Positions 44,165 to 54,534 of a DNA stretch of 64,000 nucleotides are shown here, piece after piece. Within the stretch, counting starts at the first letter, position 1, and each line of letters begins with the position of its first letter. The position numbers were made by a program, and so were the translations under genes. The notes under the pieces were generated by a model. That model had not been told where the DNA came from and searched no databases. It saw nothing but the letters and a program-made list of their open reading frames with translations. The stretch covers positions 1,798,001 to 1,862,000 of the forward strand of contig NZ_CP007014.1 in assembly GCF_000452705.1 (NCBI RefSeq). The letters are read 5' to 3'. Source of the stretch: Pseudomonas syringae CC1557. Its GTDB lineage: Bacteria > Pseudomonadota > Gammaproteobacteria > Pseudomonadales > Pseudomonadaceae.

Positions 44165-45427
44165 ATGAGCAGTTCGGCCATGGACGGTTCGCAGCAACAC
44201 CTCAAGACCAGCTTCTTTCTGCTGTTTCTGACGATCTTCATTCCCTTCGGCCTCGGGCATTTCGTTTCCTACCTGTTTCGTACCGTCAATGCGGTGATCT
44301 ATGTTGATCTGCAAGCTGACCTGAGCTTGCCTGCGAGCAGCCTTGGGCTTCTGACGGGTGTGTATTTCCTGACCTTCGCGGCCGCGCAGATCCCGCTCGG
44401 CGTGATGCTCGACCGCTACGGTCCACGCAGCGTGCAGGCACCGATGTTGCTGTTCGCGGTGGCTGGCTCGGTCATCTTCAGTGTCTCCAGTAGCGAGGCA
44501 GGCCTGTTGCTTGGGCGTGGTCTGATCGGGCTGGGCGTGGCGGGTTCGTTGATGAGTGCGATCAAGGCGTGTGCCATCTGGCTGCCGATCGAGCGCTTGC
44601 CACTCAGCACCGCATGCCTGCTGTCGATTGGCGGACTGGGCGCGATGGCCTCCACCACGCCGCTGCATGTGCTGCTGAGCTGGTTCACCTGGCGGGAGGC
44701 GTTTCTGATCCTCGCGCTGCTGACCTTATGTGTCGCTGGAGTCATTCATTTCAGCGTACCCAGAGCCTATGAGACCAAAAATACCCGATACGGCGATATG
44801 TTTGCTGCTGTCGGCCAGCTGTACTCATCCTGGGCCTTCTGGCGTCTGGCGCTCTATTCAGTGTGCGCGCATGCCATCTATATGTCGGTGCTTTCGCTCT
44901 GGATGGGCCCTTGGCTGCGCGACATGGCCGGGCTGAGCGATTCCGGGATGGCCAGCGTGCTGCTGTTCGGTGCGATTGCGATGGTGGCGGGGTCGCTGGC
45001 ATTCGGCACAATCACCGATTATCTGCGACGCTACGGCGTCCAGCCGATCATGGTCTGTGGCACCGGCATGCTGATCTTCATCGGCTTTCAGGTGTTGATG
45101 GCCAGCGGTCTGCCGGTGTCGCCCTATCTGATTGCCATGGGTTTCAGCTTTTTCGGCACCTCGACCACCATGAACTACGCCATCGTGGCGCAATCGGTGT
45201 CGCCAACGCTGGCGGGAAGGGTGAGTTCATCCTTCAATCTGGTGGTGTTCGTGCTCGCGTTTTTTCTGCAATGGCTCATGGGGCTGGTGCTTAACCTGTG
45301 GCCAGCCGCGCAGGGTGCCGGTCACCCGCTTGCAGCCTGGCAGTGGTCGCTGGGTTTGATGATTGCCCTGCAATTGCCGGGCGTGCTGCTGTGGCTCAGC
45401 TTTCGGCCCTGGAAGCGTAAGGCCTGA
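44165..45427 (+). CDS. MFS transporter
   Basis: A 420-residue 12-helix major facilitator protein. The loop 2-3 signature reads GVMLDRYGPRSVQAPMLLF and the fourth helix GRGLIGLGVAGSLMSAIKA. The substrate cannot be predicted from sequence; the family mix suggests an organic anion or nitrate/nitrite-type porter is possible. GGATG upstream gives a weak ribosome site. Between gap and this gene is a terminator, so it has its own promoter. Confidence 0.88.
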   Translation: MSSSAMDGSQQHLKTSFFLLFLTIFIPFGLGHFVSYLFRTVNAVIYVDLQADLSLPASSLGLLTGVYFLTFAAAQIPLGVMLDRYGPRSVQAPMLLFAVAGSVIFSVSSSEAGLLLGRGLIGLGVAGSLMSAIKACAIWLPIERLPLSTACLLSIGGLGAMASTTPLHVLLSWFTWREAFLILALLTLCVAGVIHFSVPRAYETKNTRYGDMFAAVGQLYSSWAFWRLALYSVCAHAIYMSVLSLWMGPWLRDMAGLSDSGMASVLLFGAIAMVAGSLAFGTITDYLRRYGVQPIMVCGTGMLIFIGFQVLMASGLPVSPYLIAMGFSFFGTSTTMNYAIVAQSVSPTLAGRVSSSFNLVVFVLAFFLQWLMGLVLNLWPAAQGAGHPLAAWQWSLGLMIALQLPGVLLWLSFRPWKRKA

Positions 45428-45432
45428 AACGC

Positions 45433-45470
45433 AAAACCCCGGCCCGAGATACCCGGGCCGGGGTTTTTTT
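45433..45470. terminator. Bidirectional terminator
   Basis: AAAACCCCGGCCC pairs with GGGCCGGGGTTTT (13-bp stem, 9-base loop). Seven T follow on the plus strand and AAAA precedes on the left, so it can stop both the MFS gene (plus) and the convergent MHS gene (minus). Confidence 0.9.
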
Positions 45471-45492
45471 GCTTCGCAGGTACAGCGATGAG

Positions 45493-46785
45493 TCAGGTAG
45501 CGGAAGCCGCGACAGGCGCTTCAAGCTTCTGCCCACCCTTGCGGAACAGCACCAGCGTTGCAACCAGCCCCAGCACGGCTGCGCCGGTCAGCCAGATGCC
45601 TGGCGCTGCCTTGTTACCCAGCTCGTGAATCAGGTAGGTACAGGCCGCCGGGGTGAAGCCACCGAAGGTTGCAGTCGCCAGGCTGTAGGCCAGCGAGAAA
45701 CCGGTGGTACGGACGTCGACCGGCATGATCTCGGTCAGCGCCACGACCATGGCGCCGTTGTAAGAGCCATACAGGAACGACAACCACAGTTCGACCATCA
45801 GCAGGTTGCCGAAGCTCGGGTGCGCAACCAGCCACGACAGGGTAGGGTAGGCGGTGGCGATGGCCAGTACGGTAGCGGCAATCAGCAGCGGCTTGCGGCC
45901 GATGCGGTCCGAGAACGCACCCATGATCGGCAGCCAGATAAAGTTCGACACGCCGACACAGACCGTGACCAGCAAGCTTTCCAGGTCAGTCAGGTTCAGC
46001 TCGTTCTTGCCGAAGGTCGGGGTGTAGGCGGTGATCAGGTAGAACGTTACGGTGGTCATGACCACCAGCGCCATGCCGCCGATCACCAGGCCGAAGTTCT
46101 GACCGATCGAGCGCACCACTTCACGCAAGGTCGGGCGATGAGTACGGGCTTCGAACTCTGGCGACTCCTCCAGCGAACGGCGGATGATGAAAATGGCCGG
46201 TACGATCAGGCAGCCGATCAGGAACGGCACGCGCCAGCCCCATTCACCCATCTGCTCAGGGCTCAGCCAATGGTTCAGGCCCACGCCGAGTAAACCAGCG
46301 AAGACCACGGCAGCTTGTTGGCTGGCAGACTGCCAACTGACGAAGAAGCCCTTGCGGCCCGGTGTCGAGATTTCAGCCAGATAGACTGAAACGCCGCCCA
46401 GTTCCACGCCAGCCGAGAAGCCTTGCAACAGGCGACCCAGCAGCACCAGCAGCGGTGCTATCACGCCCAGCGTCGCATAACCCGGTACACAGGCAATCAG
46501 CAGAGTGCCCATGGCCATCATGGCGAGGGTAATGATCAGTCCCTTGCGGCGGCCGTGACGGTCAATGTAGGCACCGAGGAAGATCGCGCCCAGTGGGCGC
46601 ATCAGGAAGCCTGCGCCGAAGGTCGCCAGCGAGAGCATCAATGAAGCGAATGCGCTGTCGGAAGGGAAGAAGGTCTTGGCAATGGCCGTGGCGTAAAAGC
46701 CGTAGACCATGAAATCGAACATCTCGAGGAAGTTACCGCTGACAACGCGAAAGATCGCTTTGCCCTTACTGGTGGTGGAGGCCAT
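45493..46785 (-). CDS. MHS-family metabolite:H+ symporter (citrate/tricarballylate type)
   Basis: A 430-residue 12-helix transporter of the MHS subfamily. Signatures: [16 protein letters not shown] in helix 1, the loop [20 protein letters not shown] and [17 protein letters not shown] in helix 4. Length and blocks match CitA/TcuC-like proton symporters for di- and tricarboxylates; the exact substrate is inferred. Upstream, at 46857-46900, a GTGTGC/GCACAC inverted repeat and a tandem GTAACAGT repeat may be operators. Confidence 0.88.
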   Translation of the reverse strand: MASTTSKGKAIFRVVSGNFLEMFDFMVYGFYATAIAKTFFPSDSAFASLMLSLATFGAGFLMRPLGAIFLGAYIDRHGRRKGLIITLAMMAMGTLLIACVPGYATLGVIAPLLVLLGRLLQGFSAGVELGGVSVYLAEISTPGRKGFFVSWQSASQQAAVVFAGLLGVGLNHWLSPEQMGEWGWRVPFLIGCLIVPAIFIIRRSLEESPEFEARTHRPTLREVVRSIGQNFGLVIGGMALVVMTTVTFYLITAYTPTFGKNELNLTDLESLLVTVCVGVSNFIWLPIMGAFSDRIGRKPLLIAATVLAIATAYPTLSWLVAHPSFGNLLMVELWLSFLYGSYNGAMVVALTEIMPVDVRTTGFSLAYSLATATFGGFTPAACTYLIHELGNKAAPGIWLTGAAVLGLVATLVLFRKGGQKLEAPVAASAT

Positions 46786-46856
46786 TTAGTTACTCGCTCA
46801 GGCTCGTCGGCTTGGAGTCCGTTGTCGTTGTTATCCCGTTTACATCGCCGTTACGT

Positions 46857-46900
46857 GTGTGCGAATGGCGATGCACACTTGTAACAGTATGTGTAACAGT
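46857..46900. promoter_or_regulatory. Inverted and tandem repeats upstream of the MHS gene
   Basis: GTGTGC (46857-46862) pairs with GCACAC (46873-46878); GTAACAGT occurs at 46881-46888 and 46893-46900, 12 bases between starts. Located 72-115 bases upstream of the MHS start, this arrangement looks like an operator for a dimeric regulator. Which regulator is unknown. Confidence 0.5.
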
Positions 46901-47032
46901 GCTCAAAAACAACCGTTTCGGCGATTTGCTATCAGTTAACTGACGCTTGACATCTAGGTGCAGTCGAGAATTGCCACTGCACATAGTGGCCATGAGCAGG
47001 AAGAAAAAATTCGCCAACCTGCAGGCTCGATG

Positions 47033-47061
47033 GGAACCATCCAGCCGTTGGCGACCACTTA
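47033..47061 (+). promoter_or_regulatory. hrp box (HrpL promoter)
   Basis: GGAACC (47033-47038), a 16-base spacer, then CCACTTA (47055-47061) is a perfect match to the P. syringae HrpL (ECF sigma) promoter consensus GGAACC-N15/16-CCACNNA. It points toward apbE, 114 bases downstream. I recall an apbE-family gene being listed in the HrpL regulon of P. syringae DC3000; I cannot verify that here. Confidence 0.8.
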
Positions 47062-47174
47062 GTACGTTGTTGTGTTTATCGAGCGCGGCGCTCGCATGTT
47101 CACGCAGGGCGCCGTGCACGCTTCTCCCGTCTTGCCCGCCGGCGCAGGTAAGTCGTTTTGAATGATTTTTTAGA

Positions 47175-48206
47175 GTGCGGGGCACGGATTTGCGCGGGTT
47201 TGGCAGAGTTGCAGGGTGCCTGATGTTACTGGCGTGTGGTGGTTGTGCTCAGGAGCGCAAGCTGGAAAGCTTCGGCGGACCGACCATGGGCAGTCATTAT
47301 TCCGTTGTGTACGTGCGCAACGCCGGACAGCCTGACGCGCAAGTCTTGCGTCCGGAAGTCGAAGCGATTCTGGCCGAGGTCGATCACCAGATGTCACTCT
47401 GGCGCAGCGATTCGGATATCGAGCGTTTCAACGGCTTGCCTGCCAATAGCTGCCAGACCATGCCCGAATCGATCCTCAGGTTGGTCAGTGTCGGCGAACA
47501 GCTTTCCCGGGACAGTGACGGCGCCTTCGATTTGACGGTCAAGCCGCCGATTGACCAGTGGGGGCTGGCTGCTCATGAGGGCGTTGAGCCGATGCCGTCC
47601 ACGTCACAAATGGCCCAGGCCCAAGGGCGGGTTGGCTATCGCAACCTGCAGATTGTCGGGCAGCAATTATGCAAGAGTGCCGCAGTCCAGGTTGACCTCA
47701 ACAGCATTGCCGCCGGGTATACGATCGACCGCATCAGCCAGCGAATGGATGCCCTTGGGCTGCACGATTACCTGGTGCAGGTCGCCGGTGAAGTCAAAGT
47801 CAACGGTTTCAAACCCGACGGCTCGCCGTGGCGGGTCACACTGGACGCGCCCGGCGACGATGGGTATGGCGCGCAAAAAGTCTTCCCCCTGAACGGCTAT
47901 GCTGTTTCGACCTCGGGCGATTACCAGCGTTACGCAGAGCGCAGCCCTGGGCGCACGCCCGATACGCTGGACGCCTTGACCGGCAAACCTGTCGACCATG
48001 CGCTGGCGTCGGTGACGGTCATTCATCCTTCGGCGCTGATGGCTGACGGTCTGTCCTCCCTGTTGCTGATTCTCGGCCCTGAGCGCGGCTGGAATTACGC
48101 GCAAGAACATAAAATCCCTGCTTTTTTTGTGATTCGTGCCGATAAGCGTTTTATCATCCGCAGCAACGCGTCGTTTGATCGTCTGGCCGTGGAACAGCCG
48201 CGCTGA
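47175..48206 (+). CDS. ApbE-family FAD:protein FMN transferase
   Basis: A 343-residue exported protein. A lipoprotein-type signal ends in LLACGGC (Cys near residue 25), so it is probably a periplasmic lipoprotein. ApbE enzymes attach FMN through phosphoester to Thr/Ser in target flavoproteins such as NqrB/C. Visible: GGPTMGSHYSVVY, DVDLNSIAAGYTIDRI-like VQVDLNSIAAGYTIDRI and VHALAS-type VDHALASVTVIHP. The start may be GTG 47175 or TTG 47190. No nqr genes are in the window. The hrp box lies 114 bases upstream. Confidence 0.88.
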   Translation: MRGTDLRGFGRVAGCLMLLACGGCAQERKLESFGGPTMGSHYSVVYVRNAGQPDAQVLRPEVEAILAEVDHQMSLWRSDSDIERFNGLPANSCQTMPESILRLVSVGEQLSRDSDGAFDLTVKPPIDQWGLAAHEGVEPMPSTSQMAQAQGRVGYRNLQIVGQQLCKSAAVQVDLNSIAAGYTIDRISQRMDALGLHDYLVQVAGEVKVNGFKPDGSPWRVTLDAPGDDGYGAQKVFPLNGYAVSTSGDYQRYAERSPGRTPDTLDALTGKPVDHALASVTVIHPSALMADGLSSLLLILGPERGWNYAQEHKIPAFFVIRADKRFIIRSNASFDRLAVEQPR

Positions 48207-48367
48207 TTCAGCGTTCGAATCAGGTATTCCAGAAATTCGTCCAGACAAAAATTGGCCTTCGACGCGACCAAGGGTTAATGTTCGCCGCCTCGGTGTAGCG
48301 CTAGACTGCGCCGCGTGATTTAGCCAGAGATGCCAGAGTGGCGCCTCGGTCTGTTTAAGGAGTACGC

Positions 48368-49762
48368 ATGGCTGTCTACAACTACGACGTAGTGGTACTG
48401 GGTTCCGGCCCTGCCGGAGAAGGCGCGGCAATGAATGCCGCCAAGGCGGGGCGGAAGGTCGCCATGGTCGACAGCCGTCGGCAAGTGGGCGGCAACTGCA
48501 CCCATTTGGGCACCATTCCGTCCAAGGCTCTGCGTCACTCGGTCAAACAGATCATTCAGTTCAACACCAATCCCATGTTCCGGGCCATCGGCGAGCCGCG
48601 CTGGTTTTCGTTTCCGGATGTGTTGAAAAACGCTGAAATGGTCATCTCCAAGCAAGTGGCCTCGCGCACCAGCTACTACGCCCGCAACCGGGTCGATGTG
48701 TTCTTCGGCACCGGCAGCTTTGCCGACGAGACCAGCATCAACGTGGTCTGTCCCAACGGTGTAGTGGAAAAGCTGGTTGCCAATCAGATCATCATCGCCA
48801 CCGGCTCGCGCCCATACCGCCCGGCCGACATCGATTTCAGCCACAAGCGCATCTACGATAGCGACACCATCCTCAGTCTCGGCCACACCCCGCGCAAACT
48901 GATCATTTACGGCGCTGGTGTAATCGGTTGCGAATACGCATCGATCTTCAGTGGTCTGGGCGTACTGGTCGAGTTGGTGGACAACCGCGACCAGTTGCTG
49001 AGCTTCCTTGATTCGGAAATCTCCCAGGCACTGAGCTATCACTTCAGCAACAACAATGTGATGGTTCGTCACAACGAAGAATACGAGAGGGTCGAAGGGC
49101 TGGATAACGGCGTGGTCCTGCACCTGAAATCCGGTAAAAAGATCAAGGCGGACGCCTTGCTGTGGTGTAACGGCCGTACCGGCAACACCGACAAGCTGGG
49201 GCTGGAGAACATCGGCCTCAAAGCCAACGGCCGTGGCCAGATAGAAGTGGACGAGGCCTACCGCACCAGTGTTTCCAACGTCTACGGCGCGGGCGATGTG
49301 ATCGGCTGGCCAAGCCTGGCCAGCGCGGCGTATGACCAGGGTCGTTCAGCGGCGGGCAGCATGGTCGATAACGGCAGCTGGCGTTACGTCAATGACGTAC
49401 CGACCGGGATCTATACCATTCCCGAGATCAGTTCGATTGGCAAGAACGAGCACGAACTCACCCAGGCCAAAGTGCCGTACGAAGTCGGCAAGGCGTTCTT
49501 CAAGGGCATGGCGCGGGCGCAGATTTCCGGCGAGCGGGTCGGGATGCTGAAGATTCTGTTTCACCGCGAGACGCTTGAAGTGCTGGGCGTGCATTGCTTC
49601 GGTGACCAGGCGTCCGAGATCGTGCACATCGGCCAGGCAATCATGAGCCAGCCGGGCGAGGCGAACACGATCAAGTACTTCGTCAACACCACGTTCAACT
49701 ACCCGACCATGGCCGAAGCCTATCGGGTAGCGGCTTACGATGGCCTCAACCGGCTTTTTTAA
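48368..49762 (+). CDS. sthA: Soluble pyridine nucleotide transhydrogenase
   Basis: A 464-residue cytosolic flavoprotein that balances NADPH and NADH. FAD-binding motif [17 protein letters not shown] at the start; [17 protein letters not shown] replaces the redox-active Cys pair of lipoamide dehydrogenases, the known hallmark of SthA; NAD-binding [15 protein letters not shown] near residue 180; C-terminal dimer domain. Length is normal. TAAGGAG precedes the ATG. Confidence 0.96.
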   Translation: MAVYNYDVVVLGSGPAGEGAAMNAAKAGRKVAMVDSRRQVGGNCTHLGTIPSKALRHSVKQIIQFNTNPMFRAIGEPRWFSFPDVLKNAEMVISKQVASRTSYYARNRVDVFFGTGSFADETSINVVCPNGVVEKLVANQIIIATGSRPYRPADIDFSHKRIYDSDTILSLGHTPRKLIIYGAGVIGCEYASIFSGLGVLVELVDNRDQLLSFLDSEISQALSYHFSNNNVMVRHNEEYERVEGLDNGVVLHLKSGKKIKADALLWCNGRTGNTDKLGLENIGLKANGRGQIEVDEAYRTSVSNVYGAGDVIGWPSLASAAYDQGRSAAGSMVDNGSWRYVNDVPTGIYTIPEISSIGKNEHELTQAKVPYEVGKAFFKGMARAQISGERVGMLKILFHRETLEVLGVHCFGDQASEIVHIGQAIMSQPGEANTIKYFVNTTFNYPTMAEAYRVAAYDGLNRLF

Positions 49763-49804
49763 GCAACTCCGGCCGGTGGCCTGAGCCGGCCGGGGAGACC
49801 GATT

Positions 49805-50527
49805 TCAGTGATTCCCGAGCGTGGCGGTGGCCAAACCGGGAAAGTCTGTAATCAGGCTGTCAACGCCGAAATCAGCGAGCCTGCGCATCAGTGCAGGTTC
49901 GTTGACTGTCCACACCGAGACATGCAGGCCCTGACGCTGTGCTTTCTGCAGGCGCTCCGGGGTACACAGCGTCCAGTTCAAGGCCAGAATCTCACAGCCG
50001 TAACTCTGCGCGACCTTCAGCGGGTCGAGCCAGGCGTACTCGGCCACCAGCCCGCGCGAAATGTCCGGTGTCAGGTCCAGGGCGGCGCGCAGCACTTCGC
50101 GGGAGCTGGAGGTGATGGTGACCTTGTCCAGCAACCCATGACGCTGAACCATTTCCCGGATGGCCAGCACGGTGTTGGCTGCGCGGGTACGTGAAGCGCT
50201 TTTGACTTCCAGCTGCCAATGCTCGAAATCACACTGTTCGAAGAGCTCTTCCAGGCGCGGGATGGGGCAGGGCGACACCCAGCCCGGTCCACCCTTGCGC
50301 GCATCGTAGGTCACCAGATCGGCAGCCAGGTGCTCGTTGACCTTGCCGCGCCGGTCGGTGGTGCGTTTGAGGGTCGGGTCGTGGATGACCATCAACTCTC
50401 CGTCCAGCGACAGGTGCAGATCCAGTTCACAGCGGCGCACGCCGTGCTTGAGACATTCCTGGAAGCTGACCAGGGTGTTTTCCGGTGCTTCGCCCTTGGC
50501 GCCGCGGTGGCCGTAGATAAGGGTCAC
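49805..50527 (-). CDS. Glycerophosphodiester phosphodiesterase
   Basis: A 240-residue GDPD of the cytosolic type: LIYGHRGAKGEAPENTLVSF (catalytic His-Arg-Gly), metal ligands in CELDLHLSLDGELMVIHD. It hydrolyses glycerophosphodiesters to glycerol-3-phosphate and alcohol. The GTG at 50527 with GGAGTAAAC upstream is preferred; the frame is open 69 codons further but that part is not protein-like. Usual neighbours of sthA in Pseudomonas, as here. Confidence 0.92.
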   Translation of the reverse strand: MTLIYGHRGAKGEAPENTLVSFQECLKHGVRRCELDLHLSLDGELMVIHDPTLKRTTDRRGKVNEHLAADLVTYDARKGGPGWVSPCPIPRLEELFEQCDFEHWQLEVKSASRTRAANTVLAIREMVQRHGLLDKVTITSSSREVLRAALDLTPDISRGLVAEYAWLDPLKVAQSYGCEILALNWTLCTPERLQKAQRQGLHVSVWTVNEPALMRRLADFGVDSLITDFPGLATATLGNH

Positions 50528-50585
50528 GTTTACTCCTGGCCTGAAAGGCGTCCACTGCTGATATGAGATAAAACGGCCAGGGCAT

Positions 50586-51173
50586 TCAATTCCCGGATGG
50601 CTGGCCTTGTTCCAGTGCCTGACGCCGCTGCTGGGCCTGACGTTGCAGGACGTGGCGCGCGAGCAACTGTCGCTGGGCGTCCGGCAGGTTGACGAATTCG
50701 GTGCTGATGTCGAAATGACCGTCGGCCAGTGCATCGCACTGGGAGACTCTGGCGCGCAGCATCAGGCCTGCAGCCTGAGGCATCAGCACCATCTTGATCG
50801 ACAGCTGTTCGCCCACTGCAAAACCTTGTTGCGAATTGAATTGCATGCCACCTTCGGACAGTTTTACCGGCTGCGGAGCTCCGAGCTTGCCGAGCGCAGT
50901 GTGCGCGACGACCTCGCCCAGCAGGTCGATACGCTTGCTCAATGACTTGAGAAAACTGTTCAGCACCCGGTCGCGCTCGTCGAGCTGGCGCATCAAATGC
51001 TGCGATTCGAACTCGGCGACATGCAGCTCGCTGAGCAGGTCAAACAGCGTCGAGGTGTCCTGCATGGCATCCTGGCTTGCCTGGTCGGCGGCAGACAGGG
51101 GGTTAATTTCCAGTGCGACGCTGTCATTGATACGGTAGTATTCGCGGCGTCCTGCTTCATCTAATGTCGACAT
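50586..51173 (-). CDS. PilZ-domain protein
   Basis: A 195-residue cytosolic protein. The RxxxR motif (RREYYR) is at the N-terminus (about residue 10), a coiled-coil helix (residues 40-90) separates it from the PilZ core with VKLSEGGMQFNSQQ near 105. The motif split by a helical insert is unusual but known for some PilZ proteins. It likely binds cyclic di-GMP; the output is unknown. It diverges from lolC. Confidence 0.78.
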   Translation of the reverse strand: MSTLDEAGRREYYRINDSVALEINPLSAADQASQDAMQDTSTLFDLLSELHVAEFESQHLMRQLDERDRVLNSFLKSLSKRIDLLGEVVAHTALGKLGAPQPVKLSEGGMQFNSQQGFAVGEQLSIKMVLMPQAAGLMLRARVSQCDALADGHFDISTEFVNLPDAQRQLLARHVLQRQAQQRRQALEQGQPSGN

Positions 51174-51275
51174 GGCGAACCCAAGCTAGCGGCGGTGGTC
51201 AGAGAGTTTCGAGTGTAAAGCTGCACGTCAAGGCCCGCCACACGGACGTCCTCATTCCTGCGAACAAAATCCTAC

Positions 51276-52526
51276 ATGTTCAGACCTCTTTTTGTATTTA
51301 TCGGCACGCGCTACACCCGTGCGAAGCGACGCAATCACTTTGTTTCCTTCATCTCCCTGACGTCCATGATCGGCCTGGCCCTTGGCGTAGTGGTGATGAT
51401 AGTCGTGTTGTCGGTCATGAATGGCTTCGATCACGAAATGCGCACCCGCGTCCTCGGCATGGTACCCCACGCCACCATCGAATCTGCTGACCCGATCACC
51501 GACTGGCGTGGCCTGGCCGCGAAGGTTCAGGAAAACCCGCAGGTGCTGGCGGTTGCGCCCTTCACCCAGATGCAGGGTTTGCTGACCCACGACGGCAAGG
51601 TGCAGAAGGTGCTGCTCAACGGCATCGACCCGGTTGAGGAACGCAAGGTCTCGATCATCGACCACTTCATCAAGCAGGGCCAGCTCGACAGCCTGTCCCC
51701 CGGCAGCTTCGGCATCATGATCGGCGACAAGGCTGCGGCCAAGCTGGGCGTTGGCATCGGCGACAAGCTGACCTTCGTCGCACCCGAGGTGACGGTGACG
51801 CCGGCTGGCATGTTCCCGCGCATGAAGCGTTTTGAAGTGACCGGCATCTTTCACGTCGGCGCCGGCGAGATCGACGGCTTTCTCGGGTTGACCAACCTGG
51901 ACGACCTGGGCCGCCTGCATCGCTGGAAGCCGAATCAGGTGCAGGGGCTACGTCTGAAGTTCGATGATCTGTTCGCTGCGCCACGCACTTCGTGGGAAAT
52001 TGCCCAGAAGCTGGGCGAAAACAACTTCTATTCCCGTGACTGGACCCGCACCCACGGCAACCTCTATCAGGCCATCCGCATGGAAAAAGCCATGATCGGC
52101 CTGCTTTTGCTGCTGATTGTGGCGGTTGCGGCGTTCAACATCATTTCCACGCTGGTGATGGTGGTCAATGACAAAAAGGGCGACATCGCTATCCTGCGCA
52201 CACTGGGCTCCACGCCACGGCAGATCATGGCGATCTTCATGGTGCAGGGCACGGTGATCGGCGTGGTCGGGACATTGATCGGCGCGGCGCTGGGGATTCT
52301 GGCGGCGCTCAATGTCAGTGCCGCCATCTCCATGCTTGAAGGGCTGATCGGCCACAAGTTTCTCAACGCCGACGTGTATTTCATTGATTACCTGCCTTCG
52401 CAACTGATGGCCCAGGACGTGTTCCAGGTCTGCGGTGCGGCGTTGGTCCTGAGTTTCCTCGCCACCCTGTATCCCGCCTGGCGTGCTGCGCGCACCCAGC
52501 CGGCGGAGGCGTTACGTTATGAGTGA
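51276..52526 (+). CDS. lolC: Lipoprotein-releasing ABC transporter permease LolC
   Basis: A 416-residue inner-membrane protein of the LolCDE complex, which extracts lipoproteins for transfer to LolA. Four helices (N-terminal at about 22-48, three C-terminal) and a periplasmic domain. Signature [19 protein letters not shown] ... [20 protein letters not shown]. Translational overlap of 8 bases with lolD (ATG 52519). It shares about half its residues with the second permease at 53290-54534. Confidence 0.95.
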   Translation: MFRPLFVFIGTRYTRAKRRNHFVSFISLTSMIGLALGVVVMIVVLSVMNGFDHEMRTRVLGMVPHATIESADPITDWRGLAAKVQENPQVLAVAPFTQMQGLLTHDGKVQKVLLNGIDPVEERKVSIIDHFIKQGQLDSLSPGSFGIMIGDKAAAKLGVGIGDKLTFVAPEVTVTPAGMFPRMKRFEVTGIFHVGAGEIDGFLGLTNLDDLGRLHRWKPNQVQGLRLKFDDLFAAPRTSWEIAQKLGENNFYSRDWTRTHGNLYQAIRMEKAMIGLLLLLIVAVAAFNIISTLVMVVNDKKGDIAILRTLGSTPRQIMAIFMVQGTVIGVVGTLIGAALGILAALNVSAAISMLEGLIGHKFLNADVYFIDYLPSQLMAQDVFQVCGAALVLSFLATLYPAWRAARTQPAEALRYE

Positions 52527-53217
52527 GTCGGGCATGTCTGATAAAGCAGTATTGAGTTGCCGCAATCTGGGTAAATCCTACGAGGAAGGCCCGGAGTCGG
52601 TGGTGGTGTTGTCTGGCCTGCAACTGGAGCTGCATCCGGGCGAGCGGGTCGCGATTGTCGGTACATCAGGGTCGGGTAAAAGTACCTTGCTGAACCTGCT
52701 GGGCGGACTGGACACGCCTTCCGAAGGCAGCGTCTGGCTGGCAGGCGAGGAGCTGTCGGCACTTGGCGAAAAAGCCCGTGGCCTGCTGCGCAACCGGGCC
52801 TTGGGTTTCGTCTATCAGTTTCACCATTTGCTGCCCGAGTTCACCGCGCTGGAAAACGTCTGCATGCCGCTGCTGATCGGCCGCACCGCGATCCCGGAGG
52901 CGCGTCAGCGTGCCAGCGCGTTGCTGGCGCGGGTCGGTCTTGGTCATCGTCTGGCGCACAAGCCTTCGGAGTTGTCGGGTGGCGAGCGTCAGCGCGTGGC
53001 CATCGCCCGTGCGCTGATCAACCAGCCAGGCCTGGTGATGCTCGACGAGCCTACCGGCAACCTCGACCACCACACTGCACAGGGCATACAGGACCTGATG
53101 CGTGAATTGAGCACGTCGTCGCGCACCGCGTTCCTGATCGTGACTCACGACATGAGCCTTGCCCGGCAGATGGACCGCGTTTTACGTCTGGAAAACGGTC
53201 ACCTGGTCGACGCTTGA
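52519..53217 (+). CDS. lolD: Lipoprotein-releasing ABC transporter ATPase LolD
   Basis: A 232-residue ABC ATPase of the LolCDE complex. Walker [19 protein letters not shown]-loop [21 protein letters not shown] signature [15 protein letters not shown], Walker [13 protein letters not shown] and H-loop VTHD are all intact. The start ATG 52519 overlaps lolC by 8 bases; a later in-frame ATG at 52534 is also possible. A hairpin at 53226-53249 follows. Confidence 0.96.
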   Translation: MSESGMSDKAVLSCRNLGKSYEEGPESVVVLSGLQLELHPGERVAIVGTSGSGKSTLLNLLGGLDTPSEGSVWLAGEELSALGEKARGLLRNRALGFVYQFHHLLPEFTALENVCMPLLIGRTAIPEARQRASALLARVGLGHRLAHKPSELSGGERQRVAIARALINQPGLVMLDEPTGNLDHHTAQGIQDLMRELSTSSRTAFLIVTHDMSLARQMDRVLRLENGHLVDA

Positions 53218-53225
53218 TTCAGCGG

Positions 53226-53249
53226 CCCGGCGCTATTCATCGCGCCGGG
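53226..53249 (+). terminator. Possible attenuator between lolD and the second permease
   Basis: CCCGGCGC and GCGCCGGG (8-bp stem, 8-base loop) between the two genes, followed by TTATACATTTTT. It may reduce read-through rather than stop transcription. Confidence 0.5.
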
Positions 53250-53289
53250 TTATACATTTTTAAGACGCTATTTTCACGGTGCTTCGCGA

Positions 53290-54534
53290 ATGTTCAGACC
53301 GTTACCCATCTTCATCGGCATGCGCTATACCCGCGCCAAGCGCCGCAAAAGCTTCATCTCGTTCATTTCGATGACCTCGATGATCGGTTTGGCACTGGGC
53401 GTGCTGGCCATGATCGTGGTGCTGTCGGTCATGAACGGTTTCCAGCGCGAAATGAGCTCACGGATTCTGGGCATGGTGCCGCATGCGGTAATCGCCGGTA
53501 ATGCGCCGGTGGATGACTGGAAGCCACTGGCTGCTGCTGCGCTGAAAAACCCGGAAGTCACCGCTGCCGTGCCGTTCACTGACATGGAAGGCATGCTGTC
53601 TTACAAGGGGTCGATGCAGCCGATCCAGATCAGCGGCGTCGATCCTGCGCTGGAGCATGAGGTGTCGATCGTTACCCGGCACATTACCCGCGGCAGCATC
53701 GAGGACCTGAAACCGGGCGAGTTCGGTGTGGTGCTGGGTGATCTGACTGCGCGGCGCTTTCGCTTGACGATCGGCGACAAGCTGACCCTGATTGTGCCGG
53801 AAGTCAGCAGCGCACCGGGTGGTATCACGCCACGCCTGCAACGCCTGACGGTGGTCGGTATTTTCAAGGTTGGCGCAGAGCTGGACGGTTCCATGGGGCT
53901 GATCAACATTGCCGATGCCGCGCAGATGCAGCGCTGGCAGCCTGATCAGGTCCAGGGCGTGCGGTTGGCGCTGAAGGACTTGTACAAGGCGCCTCAGGTG
54001 TCTACGGCCATTGCCGCCGGGCTGGGTGACGGCTATCACGCCGATGACTGGACGCATACCCAAGGCAGCCTGTTCAGTGCGATGAAGATGGAAAAGACCA
54101 TGATCGGTCTGTTGCTGCTGATGATCGTCGCCGTGGCGGCGTTCAACATCATTGCCACGCTGATCATGGTGGTCAACGACAAGGGCGCAGACATTGCGAT
54201 CCTGCGCACCATCGGTGCCACGCCTCGTCAGATCATGGCGATCTTCATGGTTCAGGGCACGGTGATCGGTATTGTCGGCACGTTGATCGGAGGTGTTCTG
54301 GGCATTATTGCCGCCTTGAACGTCAGCAGTCTGGTGGGCTGGATCGAACGGGTCAGTGGTCAGCATATCTTCAGCTCTGATGTGTACTTCATCAGCAACC
54401 TGCCTTCCGAATTGCAAGGCGGCGATGTGCTGCTGATCTGCAGCGCCGGTTTCATTCTGAGCTTCCTTGCCACCGTCTATCCGGCCTGGCGTGCGGCGCA
54501 GATCCAGCCTGCGCACGCGTTGCGTTACGAGTAA
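53290..54534 (+). CDS. lolE: Lipoprotein-releasing permease LolE (LolC-like)
   Basis: A 414-residue inner-membrane permease closely similar to the lolC product ([20 protein letters not shown] ... [18 protein letters not shown]), with the same four helices and periplasmic domain. Together with LolC and LolD it forms the ABC complex that releases outer-membrane lipoproteins from the inner membrane. It is the third gene of the lol cluster; a hairpin lies before it. Confidence 0.94.
   Translation: MFRPLPIFIGMRYTRAKRRKSFISFISMTSMIGLALGVLAMIVVLSVMNGFQREMSSRILGMVPHAVIAGNAPVDDWKPLAAAALKNPEVTAAVPFTDMEGMLSYKGSMQPIQISGVDPALEHEVSIVTRHITRGSIEDLKPGEFGVVLGDLTARRFRLTIGDKLTLIVPEVSSAPGGITPRLQRLTVVGIFKVGAELDGSMGLINIADAAQMQRWQPDQVQGVRLALKDLYKAPQVSTAIAAGLGDGYHADDWTHTQGSLFSAMKMEKTMIGLLLLMIVAVAAFNIIATLIMVVNDKGADIAILRTIGATPRQIMAIFMVQGTVIGIVGTLIGGVLGIIAALNVSSLVGWIERVSGQHIFSSDVYFISNLPSELQGGDVLLICSAGFILSFLATVYPAWRAAQIQPAHALRYE

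Larger units (their letters stand above)
46786..47174. other. 389-bp divergent intergenic region with regulatory sites
   Basis: Separates the MHS transporter and apbE. It holds the GTGTGC/GCACAC and GTAACAGT repeats near the MHS side and the hrp box at 47033-47061 near the apbE side. A reading starting ATG 46992 has no convincing protein character. Confidence 0.6.

Noticed and set aside
46947..47165. Plus-strand 72-codon ORF overlapping the hrp box
   Set aside because: Ser/Arg-rich, no ribosome site, and the promoter lies inside it.
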